Source: Desulfobacterales bacterium (lineage in GTDB: Bacteria > Desulfobacterota > Desulfobacteria > Desulfobacterales > UBA5852). From it: a stretch of DNA of 6,389 nt. Position numbers and translations under genes: made by a program. Positions 1-4,971 of the stretch are shown one piece after another. Location: contig JASJBQ010000278.1 in assembly GCA_030066455.1 (NCBI GenBank), positions 1-6,389 on the forward strand, given 5' to 3'. The notes below the pieces were generated by a model. It searched no databases. It saw nothing but the letters and a program-made list of their open reading frames with translations, and had not been told where the DNA came from. The number at the start of each line of letters is the position of its first letter. Within the stretch, counting starts at the first letter, position 1.

Positions 1-750
1 CGCACCCTGGATCGCATCCTGCGCAAGCAGGGGATGGACATCCGCGTCAACACCCGGGTCCTGGAGGCCAAGGCCATGGCCCGCAAGGTGCGGGTCACCG
101 TCGAGCACAAGGAAGAGAAAGAGGATCTGGATTTCGACCGCCTGCTGGTCTGTGTGGGCCGGCGCCCGCTGACCGACGGTTTGAACCTCGAGGGGGTCGG
201 CGTCGCGACCGAGGCGCGCAGCGGCCTGGTGACCGTAGACGCGGTCTATCGCACCAGCGTACCGAACGTCTACGCCATCGGCGACCTCGTGGCCGGCCCG
301 GCGCTGGCCCACAAGGCTTCGGCCGAAGGCATCGCCGCGGTGGAGGCCATGGCCGGACAGACCGCCGAGGTCAACTACGACGCCATGCCGGCCGTCATCT
401 ACACGGCCCCCGAGGTGGCCAGCGTGGGACTGACCGAAGAAGACATCCGGCAGCGCGGCATTCCTTACTGCACCGGCAGCTACCCGTTTACGGGCGCGGG
501 CCGGGCGCGCTGCATGGGCGAGACCGACGGCTTCGTCAAACTGCTCTCCCACCAGCGTACCGACCGCATCCTGGGGGTGCATATCATCGGCGCCCGGGCC
601 GCCGACATGATCGCCGAATGCGTTCTGGCCATGGAGTTCGGGGCCAGCGCCGAAGACCTGGCCCGCACGATTCACGGTCACCCGACCTTCTCGGAAGCCC
701 TGATGGAGGCCGCCATGGGCGCGCGCCAGTGCTCGATTTACGCCTCCTGA
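1..750 (+). CDS. lpdA: Dihydrolipoyl dehydrogenase (E3), C-terminal part; 5' end outside window
   Basis: This flavoprotein re-oxidises the dihydrolipoyl groups of 2-oxoacid dehydrogenase (or glycine cleavage) complexes and passes the electrons to NAD+ in the cytoplasm. The reading frame is open from base 1, so the start, the N-terminal FAD-binding fold and the redox disulfide lie to the left; 249 residues are visible. They cover the end of the NAD domain (GRRP motif), the FAD-contacting segment VYAIGD followed by the typical AHKA, and the whole dimerisation domain. The catalytic dyad is present as HGHPTFSE (His codon at 679, Glu at 694, the usual H-x4-E spacing). The protein ends in CSIYAS. 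The nearest clear gene downstream is pdhA, 485 bases away, so this is probably the last gene of an upstream operon. It differs clearly from the second E3 in the window (SYPFTGAGRAR here, RFPWKFSGRAA there). The family is secure; which complex it serves cannot be told from this window. Confidence 0.95.
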   Translation, partial: RTLDRILRKQGMDIRVNTRVLEAKAMARKVRVTVEHKEEKEDLDFDRLLVCVGRRPLTDGLNLEGVGVATEARSGLVTVDAVYRTSVPNVYAIGDLVAGPALAHKASAEGIAAVEAMAGQTAEVNYDAMPAVIYTAPEVASVGLTEEDIRQRGIPYCTGSYPFTGAGRARCMGETDGFVKLLSHQRTDRILGVHIIGARAADMIAECVLAMEFGASAEDLARTIHGHPTFSEALMEAAMGARQCSIYAS

Positions 751-822
751 CGGGTTGGCGAACATCACGGATGTCGGCCGCAAAGACCCTTGGGCTAGAC
801 GACGACTGTCAGGCTGTTGAGA

Positions 823-913
823 TCGCCGTCGGTATCGCTATCGGTATCGGAATCGAGAACGTGCGATATGATCTCTTTCCGATACCCGATACCGGTGACG
901 ACCCCGACCCCGA
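823..913. repeat. Degenerate hexamer repeats forming a long imperfect hairpin
   Basis: Six tandem hexamers of the type TCGNNA occupy 823-858 (TCGCCG, TCGGTA, TCGCTA, TCGGTA, TCGGAA, TCGAGA). On the far side lie the complementary units around 877-894 and two CCCCGA units at 902-913. The arms CGGTATCG (830-837) and GGTATCGGAA (843-852) pair exactly with TTCCGATACC (877-886) and CGATACCG (887-894). This gives 18 base pairs with one five-base bulge (838-842) and a 24-base loop. No T-tract follows, so it is not a normal intrinsic terminator. It could be a dispersed intergenic repeat, or an mRNA-stabilising or protein-binding structure. The repeat and pairing are seen directly; the role is unknown. 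Confidence 0.65.
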
Positions 914-923
914 AAAAGCAAAA

Positions 924-960
924 GTGTGCTGGAAAGCTAAGCTCGGGCTAGCGGACACAC
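924..960. repeat. Possible two-part stem-loop
   Basis: GTGTG (924-928) can pair with CACAC (956-960), and inside it GCTA (936-939) with TAGC (949-952). The stems are short and interrupted, so this may be chance, but it follows directly on the hexamer hairpin and could belong to the same element. Confidence 0.25.
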
Positions 961-1105
961 ACCGCTGTATCCCACCCCCAAACTTGACGCCTCTCCAAAC
1001 GGTTCCAATCTTTTCAACAAGTCTTCAAACGGCGATTGCTTATCTGCAAGCGCGCCGGCAGTAAAGTGACGCCTAAATCGCTGCGTTACCAAAAACAGCC
1101 GCTTG

Positions 1106-1140
1106 TACGCAGAAGTCATTGGGCTAGTACTTCTGGCGTA
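1106..1140. promoter_or_regulatory. Inverted repeat upstream of pdhA
   Basis: TACGCAGAAGT (1106-1116) pairs with ACTTCTGGCGTA (1129-1140), giving 11 base pairs with a single unpaired G and a 12-base loop. It lies about 95 bases before the pdhA start codon. It is not followed by a T-tract, which argues against a simple terminator. As DNA it could be an operator for a regulator of the pdh operon; as RNA it could be a 5' leader structure. The inverted repeat is directly visible; regulation is inference. Confidence 0.45.
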
Positions 1141-1223
1141 AGCATCGCCTTAAAACGGCCGATCGAGAGAAAAGCGCACGCGTTTTGGCAGACCGCCAGG
1201 GTTGCGGCCTAAAGCGTCGTGCC

Positions 1224-1229
1224 AGGAGG
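1224..1229 (+). promoter_or_regulatory. Shine-Dalgarno site deciding the pdhA start
   Basis: AGGAGG sits six bases before the ATG at 1236, an ideal sequence and spacing. It selects that ATG over the in-frame TTG at 1185, which would add 17 residues rich in Arg that do not look like the family's N-terminus. Confidence 0.85.
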
Positions 1230-1235
1230 CGCCCC

Positions 1236-2342
1236 ATGCCGCGCAAACGCATCGAAATGACGGAAGTCATCGAACGCCTGTCGATACTCGACGAAGAGGG
1301 CAACGTCGACAAGAAGCTCGATCCCGACCTGCCCCGCGACCTGTTGCTGAAACTCTACCGCGCCATGGTTACGGGGCGGCGCTTCGACGAGCGCCTCCTG
1401 GCGCTCCAGCGCCAGGGGCGCATCGGTACCTTCCCGCCCACGAGCGGCCAAGAGGCGGCCCACCTGGGCGCTGTGGCCGTGCTGAATGAAGACGACTGGA
1501 TGGTGCCGGCCTTCCGTGAAACCGCGGCCGAAATCTGGCGGGGCCGCAGCCTGGAAAGCGTGATCGTGGCCAACGCCGGGTTCAGCGAAGCCGCCCTCCT
1601 GGACCCGCCCGGCCCGACCCTGCCGATCGCCGTGCCGGTGGGCTCCCAGATGCTGCATGCCGTGGGCATCGGCTGGGCGGCCCGCTACCGCGGGCAGGAC
1701 CAGGTGGCGCTGACCTTTTTTGGCGACGGGGCCACGTCCGAGGGCGATTTTCACGAAGCCATGAATTTTGCCGGCGTCTTCCAGGTCCCGGTGATCTTCG
1801 TGTGCCAGAACAACCAGTGGGCCATTTCGATCCCCCGTACCCGGCAGACCCGGTCGGCGACCATCGCCCAGAAGGCGCTGGCCTACGGTGTGCCCGGCAT
1901 TCAGGTGGACGGCAACGACGTGCTGGCGGTTTATGCGGCGGTGGCCGAAGCGGCCGCGCGCGCCCGTGCCGGCGAGGGGCCCACCCTGGTGGAGTGCGAA
2001 ACCTACCGCCTGACGATGCACACCACGGCCGACGACCCCAAACGCTACCGCACCGACGATGAAGTGGAACGCTGGCGCCGCAAGGATCCCATCACCCGCT
2101 TCGAGACCTATCTCCAACGCCGCCGGCTGCTCAGCAAGGCCAAGATCGAGGCCATCGCGGCCGAAGTCCTGGAAGACATCCAGGCGGCCGTGGACGCCGC
2201 CGAAGCGCGGATGAAGACCCTGGGCGACCCCGTCGACATGTTCGACCATCTCTACGCCGAGCCGACGCCCGCGATTCAGGCCCACCGCGAAGAGTTTCTG
2301 CGCGAGGCCGCCGCCGCCGAGGAGGAGGACGCCGATGCCTAA
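1236..2342 (+). CDS. pdhA: Pyruvate dehydrogenase E1 component, alpha subunit
   Basis: This is the alpha subunit of the thiamine-diphosphate-dependent E1, which decarboxylates pyruvate (or a related 2-oxoacid) and reductively acylates the lipoyl group of E2. The 368-residue length is normal for the family. After a short leader come the E1 signatures RQGRIGTFPPTSGQEAAH and the DDWMVPAFRE segment. The ThDP/Mg motif runs from GDG at residues 163-165 (GDGATSEGDFHEAMNF) to NNQWAIS at 192-198. The loop HTTADDPKRYR starts at His262 and corresponds to the phosphorylation-loop region of the family. All key residues appear intact. The start is set by the AGGAGG at 1224-1229. The end overlaps pdhB by 8 bases, implying translational coupling. 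Sequence style favours pyruvate, since branched-chain E1 alpha usually has an HSTSDD-type loop, but a branched-chain or other 2-oxoacid substrate cannot be excluded by reading alone. Confidence 0.93.
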   Translation: MPRKRIEMTEVIERLSILDEEGNVDKKLDPDLPRDLLLKLYRAMVTGRRFDERLLALQRQGRIGTFPPTSGQEAAHLGAVAVLNEDDWMVPAFRETAAEIWRGRSLESVIVANAGFSEAALLDPPGPTLPIAVPVGSQMLHAVGIGWAARYRGQDQVALTFFGDGATSEGDFHEAMNFAGVFQVPVIFVCQNNQWAISIPRTRQTRSATIAQKALAYGVPGIQVDGNDVLAVYAAVAEAAARARAGEGPTLVECETYRLTMHTTADDPKRYRTDDEVERWRRKDPITRFETYLQRRRLLSKAKIEAIAAEVLEDIQAAVDAAEARMKTLGDPVDMFDHLYAEPTPAIQAHREEFLREAAAAEEEDADA

Positions 2343-3315
2343 ACTCACCATGGTCCAGGCGCTCAATCTGGCGCTCAAACAGGAGATGGCGGCCGACGAC
2401 CGCGTGATCGTCCTGGGCGAGGACGTCGGGGTGGACGGCGGCGTCTTCCGGGTGACGGACGGGCTTCACGAGCGCTACGGGCCGCAGCGGGTGCTGGACA
2501 CCCCTCTGGCCGAATCCGGCATCGTGGGGATGTCGATCGGTATGGCCCTCTACGGACTCCGGCCGGTGTGTGAGATGCAGTTCTCGGGCTTTGCCTACCA
2601 GGCGTTTCACCAGCTCGAGGGCCACGCCGCCCGCATGCGCTGGCGCACCCAGGGGCGTCGACACGTCCCCATGGTCCTGCGCGCGCCTTACGGGGGCGGG
2701 GTGCGGGCACTCGAACACCACTCCGAGAGCCGGGAGGCGTATTACGCCCACACACCGGGTCTGAAGATGGTGATACCGTCCGGCCCGCGGAACGCCCGGG
2801 CCCTGCTCGTGGCAGCGATTCGCGACCCCGATCCGGTGATTTTCTTCGAACCCAAGGCGCTTTATCGCGCCTACCGCGAAGATGTGCCGGAAGCCGAGGA
2901 GGTGCTGCCCATCGGTGTTTCGCAGTTCGCGCGCGAGGGCGGCGATCTGACCATCGTGACCTACGGCGCCATGCTGCGGCCGGTGCTCGCGGCGGCCGAG
3001 AAACTCCAGCAGCAGACCGGGGCGGCGGCCGAGGTCATCGATCTGCAGACCATCGCCCCGCTGGACGACAGCCTGTTCGTGGCCTCGGTCCGGCGGACCG
3101 GGCGCGCGATGATCGTCCACGAAGCCCCGCGCAGTTTCGGCGCCGGGGCCGAGGTGGTCTCGCGGCTGGTGGAGAAAGCCTTTTACTACCTCGAGCAGCC
3201 CATCGTGCGGGTGACCGGCTACGATGTGATCATTCCGGCTTTTGCTCGCGAGAAGAACTATCTGCCCAACGCCGACCGGATTTTGCGTGCCGCCCGGCGC
3301 ATGCTGGCCATCTGA
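2335..3315 (+). CDS. pdhB: Pyruvate dehydrogenase E1 component, beta subunit
   Basis: This is the beta subunit that completes the alpha2beta2 E1; the ThDP sites lie at the alpha/beta interface. It has 326 residues, the normal length. The N-terminal transketolase-type pyrimidine-binding domain carries GEDVG (28-32) and RVLDTPLAESG, with Glu60 as the expected ThDP-activating glutamate. The active-site histidine is expected in EHHSES (His129), followed by the typical PGLKMVIPSGP. The C-terminal domain includes LTIVTYGAML, AEVIDLQTIAPLD and a P-Y/F-A-type ending (IIPAFAREKNYLPN). The start ATG lies inside the last codons of pdhA (ATGCCTAA), with GGAGGAGG at 2321-2328 six bases upstream, so the two subunits are probably made in equal amounts by coupled translation. 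pdhC follows after 15 bases. The family is secure; the pyruvate assignment rests on operon context and similarity to PdhB. Confidence 0.94.
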   Translation: MPKLTMVQALNLALKQEMAADDRVIVLGEDVGVDGGVFRVTDGLHERYGPQRVLDTPLAESGIVGMSIGMALYGLRPVCEMQFSGFAYQAFHQLEGHAARMRWRTQGRRHVPMVLRAPYGGGVRALEHHSESREAYYAHTPGLKMVIPSGPRNARALLVAAIRDPDPVIFFEPKALYRAYREDVPEAEEVLPIGVSQFAREGGDLTIVTYGAMLRPVLAAAEKLQQQTGAAAEVIDLQTIAPLDDSLFVASVRRTGRAMIVHEAPRSFGAGAEVVSRLVEKAFYYLEQPIVRVTGYDVIIPAFAREKNYLPNADRILRAARRMLAI

Positions 3316-3330
3316 TGGAGACAAGCGCGT

Positions 3331-4629
3331 ATGACCCGTGAATTCAAACTGCCGGATCTCGGCGAGGGCATCCACGAGGGAGAGATCGTGGAGGTCTTTG
3401 TTCAACCGGGCGATGCGGTCAGGGAGGGCGATCCGCTGCTGGAGGTGGAAACCGACAAGGCGGTCACCGCGATTCCATCGCCTTTCACCGGTCAGGTCAG
3501 CGCTGTGCGTGTCCGTCCCGGCGACGTCGTCACCGTAGGCGACGTGCTCGTGGTCTTCGACGGTGCCGAGGCGGCCCCCGCCCCGGCACCGGCGGACACC
3601 GAAGCCGCCCCGCCCGCACCCGAACCCTCAGCGGCGGCTGCGGCGGCGGAACCCATGGTAAACCGCCCGGGGCTTCGGACCCGTCCACCGGTCCCGGCCG
3701 CGCCCTCCACCCGGCGCCTGGCCCGGAAGCTGGGCGTGGATTTGAACCGGGTCGCGCCCACCGGGCCCGAAGGGCTGGTTACGGCCGAGGATGTCCGGCG
3801 GCACGCCGAGACGGGGGTGCAAGGACCGGCCGCCGGGGCCGATGCCGATCGGATCCCTGCGGCGCCCATCCCGCCATCTACATTCGCGGGCCTCCCCGAT
3901 TTTTCCCGATGGGGGCCGGTGACGGCCGAGCCCCTGCGTTCGGTGCGCCGGGCCACCGCCCGGCAGATGGCCCTGGCCTGGTCCCAGATCCCCCACGTGG
4001 CCAACCAGGACGAGGCCGACGTGACCCGGCTGGAGGCCTGGCGCCAGCGTCACGCGGCGGCGGTTGCCGCCGAAGGTGGCCGGCTGACCATGACCGTGCT
4101 GGCGGCCAAGGCCGCCGTGGCCGCCCTCAAAAGGTTTCCGCGTTTCAACGCCAGCCTCGACATGGCGGGAGAACAGATCATCTACAAGCATTACCACCAC
4201 GTGGGCGTGGCCGTCGATTCGGCGCGCGGCCTGATCGTTCCGATCCTGAAAGACGTGGACCACAGGAGCATCCGGGAGTTGGCCCGTGATTTCAGCGCCC
4301 TCGTGGACCGGGCCCGGGACGGCAAGACCCCGCGGGAGGATCTCCAGGGGGGCACCTTCACGATCACCAATGCCGGGGCCGTCGGGGGCGGGCATTTCGC
4401 GCCCATCATCAACTATCCCCAGGTGGCCATCCTGGGGCTGGGCCGCGCACGCCTGAAACCGGTGGTCCGCAGCGATGCCGGGGGCGAGCCCCGGGTCGTT
4501 CCCCGCCGGATGATGCCGCTGGTCTTGAGTTTCGACCACCGCATTGCCGACGGGGCCGACGCCATCCGTTTCATGCAGGCGATCATCGCCATGCTCGAGG
4601 ATCCGGAGCAATTTCTCCTCGATATCTGA
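3331..4629 (+). CDS. pdhC: Dihydrolipoyllysine acetyltransferase, E2 core of the PDH complex
   Basis: E2 forms the multimeric core of the complex and transfers the acyl group from its lipoyl-lysine to CoA. Of its 432 residues, 1-78 form a single lipoyl domain with the lipoylation site in ETDKA (Lys43). Residues about 80-122 are an Ala/Pro-rich flexible linker. A peripheral-subunit-binding domain follows (about 125-160, PSTRRLARKLGVDLNRV, then GPEGLVTAEDV), which should hold E1 and/or E3. A second, shorter linker leads to the catalytic domain (about 198-432), with TFTITN (Thr346 where Ser is also common), INYPQVAILGLGR and the active-site motif DHRIADGAD (His403, Asp407). The protein ends in the usual EDPEQFLLDI. 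A modest GGAG (3317-3320) lies ten bases before the ATG. The gene is the last of pdhABC and is followed by a probable terminator at 4685-4722. Substrate specificity (acetyl versus branched acyl) is inferred from context. Confidence 0.94.
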   Translation: MTREFKLPDLGEGIHEGEIVEVFVQPGDAVREGDPLLEVETDKAVTAIPSPFTGQVSAVRVRPGDVVTVGDVLVVFDGAEAAPAPAPADTEAAPPAPEPSAAAAAAEPMVNRPGLRTRPPVPAAPSTRRLARKLGVDLNRVAPTGPEGLVTAEDVRRHAETGVQGPAAGADADRIPAAPIPPSTFAGLPDFSRWGPVTAEPLRSVRRATARQMALAWSQIPHVANQDEADVTRLEAWRQRHAAAVAAEGGRLTMTVLAAKAAVAALKRFPRFNASLDMAGEQIIYKHYHHVGVAVDSARGLIVPILKDVDHRSIRELARDFSALVDRARDGKTPREDLQGGTFTITNAGAVGGGHFAPIINYPQVAILGLGRARLKPVVRSDAGGEPRVVPRRMMPLVLSFDHRIADGADAIRFMQAIIAMLEDPEQFLLDI

Positions 4630-4657
4630 ATTTGGTCTCACTCTATGGACGCGGCCT

Positions 4658-4672
4658 CTGTCGGAAAGACAG
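4658..4672. repeat. Small hairpin after pdhC
   Basis: CTGTC (4658-4662) pairs with GACAG (4668-4672) around the loop GGAAA. The stem is only five pairs and may be chance or part of the 3' end structure of the pdhABC transcript. Confidence 0.3.
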
Positions 4673-4684
4673 GAGAGATTCTTC

Positions 4685-4722
4685 AGATCAGGGGCCTTGA
4701 TCTCATTATTTCTTTTCTTTTT
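4685..4722 (+). terminator. Probable intrinsic terminator of pdhABC
   Basis: AGATCAGG (4685-4692) pairs with CTTGATCT (4696-4703) over a three-base loop, giving an eight-pair stem with one G-U pair. A T-rich run follows from 4706 to 4722 (TTATTTCTTTTCTTTTT), interrupted by one A and two Cs. The stem is not very GC-rich, so termination may be partial. The position, 56 bases after the pdhC stop, fits the end of the operon and suggests that the following lpdA gene has its own promoter or is expressed by read-through. Confidence 0.55.
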
Positions 4723-4734
4723 CGGAAAAGAAAT
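4708..4734. repeat. Perfect A/T-rich inverted repeat
   Basis: ATTTCTTTTC (4708-4717) pairs without mismatch with GAAAAGAAAT (4725-4734) around a seven-base loop. It overlaps the T-tract of the probable terminator. On the + strand the hairpin uses those Ts in its own stem, so the two structures compete. The low GC content stands out against the surrounding genes. It may be a second, weaker termination or 3'-end stabilising element. Confidence 0.5.
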
Positions 4735-4851
4735 GGAAGCTCACTTCGCTCAGACAGTCCGCGAGCCTTATCCGTTCGACACGTCGATGCTTGGCGCGGG
4801 ACAAAGGGGAAATCGAAGGTAGAGGCGAAAATGCCGGTATTGGGCCTTCAT

Positions 4852-4894
4852 GTGGGGGATAGCCGAGGTCCCACGCCGAGGGAAGGAAGCCTCG
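4852..4894. promoter_or_regulatory. Two adjacent stem-loops in the lpdA leader
   Basis: GTGGG (4852-4856) pairs with CCCAC (4870-4874), extended by one G-U pair. Immediately after, CGAGG (4877-4881) pairs with CCTCG (4890-4894) across an eight-base purine-rich loop. GCCGAGG occurs twice (4862 and 4875), so either copy could pair with GCCTCG (4889-4894), giving alternative folds. This could be a leader RNA structure or part of a dispersed repeat. I recognise no riboswitch class. Confidence 0.35.
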
Positions 4895-4926
4895 TTGTTT
4901 CGACACCTTGCGCTCCGAGTCGTATT

Positions 4927-4945
4927 GTTGGGAAACGATTCCAAC
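4927..4945. promoter_or_regulatory. Near-palindrome just upstream of the lpdA ribosome-binding site
   Basis: GTTGGGA (4927-4933) pairs with TTCCAAC (4939-4945), seven pairs including one G-T, with a five-base centre. It ends about ten bases before the Shine-Dalgarno site. Size and symmetry suit a dimeric repressor operator as well as an RNA hairpin; no regulator can be named. Confidence 0.4.
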
Positions 4946-4955
4946 GACCCCAATA

Positions 4956-4961
4956 GAGAGG
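4956..4961 (+). promoter_or_regulatory. Shine-Dalgarno site of the second lpdA
   Basis: GAGAGG lies ten bases before the ATG at 4972, slightly long but usable. The ATG at 4962 directly abuts it and opens a different frame that stops after seven codons, so 4972 is the better start. Confidence 0.6.
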
Positions 4962-4971
4962 ATGCACACCG

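Larger units (their letters stand above)
751..1235. other. Gene-free gap between lpdA copy 1 and pdhA
   Basis: I find no convincing gene in these 485 bases. Base composition is visibly less GC-rich than in the flanking genes. The stretch holds hexamer repeats with a long hairpin (823-913), a weaker stem-loop (924-960), short direct repeats (TCTCCAAACGG at 992 and TCTTCAAACGG at 1022; GACGCCT at 986 and 1068; GGGCTAG at 792, 945 and 1121), a second hairpin (1106-1140) and the pdhA ribosome-binding site. The pdhABC promoter should lie here, but I could not pick a credible -35/-10 pair, and no sigma-54 GG-N10-GC signature was found. No T-tract terminator is visible directly after the upstream lpdA gene. 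Confidence 0.7.
4630..4971. other. Gene-free gap between pdhC and the second lpdA
   Basis: I see no convincing gene in these 342 bases; open frames on both strands here lack family features and ribosome-binding sites. The first part (4650-4735) is unusually A/T-rich for this window and holds a probable terminator and a perfect A/T hairpin. The second part (4850-4945) holds three stem-loops in what should be the leader of the second lpdA. A promoter for that gene is expected between about 4735 and 4950, but no clear -35/-10 pair stands out. Confidence 0.7.

Noticed and set aside
618..1064. Plus-strand open frame running from inside lpdA through the gap
   Set aside because: Its middle is just the translation of the hexamer repeats (an Ile/Gly stretch followed by Asp/Pro), it starts within lpdA in another frame and it has no ribosome-binding site.
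1187..1205. Possible sigma-54 promoter (TTGGCA ... TTGC) before pdhA
   Set aside because: The distance between the GG and GC elements is 15 bases instead of the required 10.
1185..1235. Longer pdhA starting at TTG 1185
   Set aside because: The ATG at 1236 has a perfect AGGAGG at ideal spacing; the extra 17 residues are Arg-rich and unlike E1 alpha N-termini.
1209..2378. Long minus-strand open frame (389 codons) opposite pdhA
   Set aside because: It is antisense to a conserved gene with all its motifs intact; the frame is kept open by high third-position GC and its product (rich in Gly, His, Arg) shows no family features.
2131..3405. Long minus-strand open frame (424 codons) opposite pdhB
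   Set aside because: It is a shadow of pdhB and the neighbouring gene ends, with low-complexity Arg/Pro-rich composition and no recognisable domain.
3628..4641. Minus-strand open frame (337 codons) opposite pdhC
   Set aside because: It is a shadow of the E2 gene in GC-rich DNA; no motifs or ribosome-binding site support it.
4706..4969. Minus-strand and plus-strand open frames across the pdhC-lpdA gap
   Set aside because: They cover hairpins and T-rich tracts, have no ribosome-binding sites and show no domain features; a repeat or leader origin explains the sequence better.
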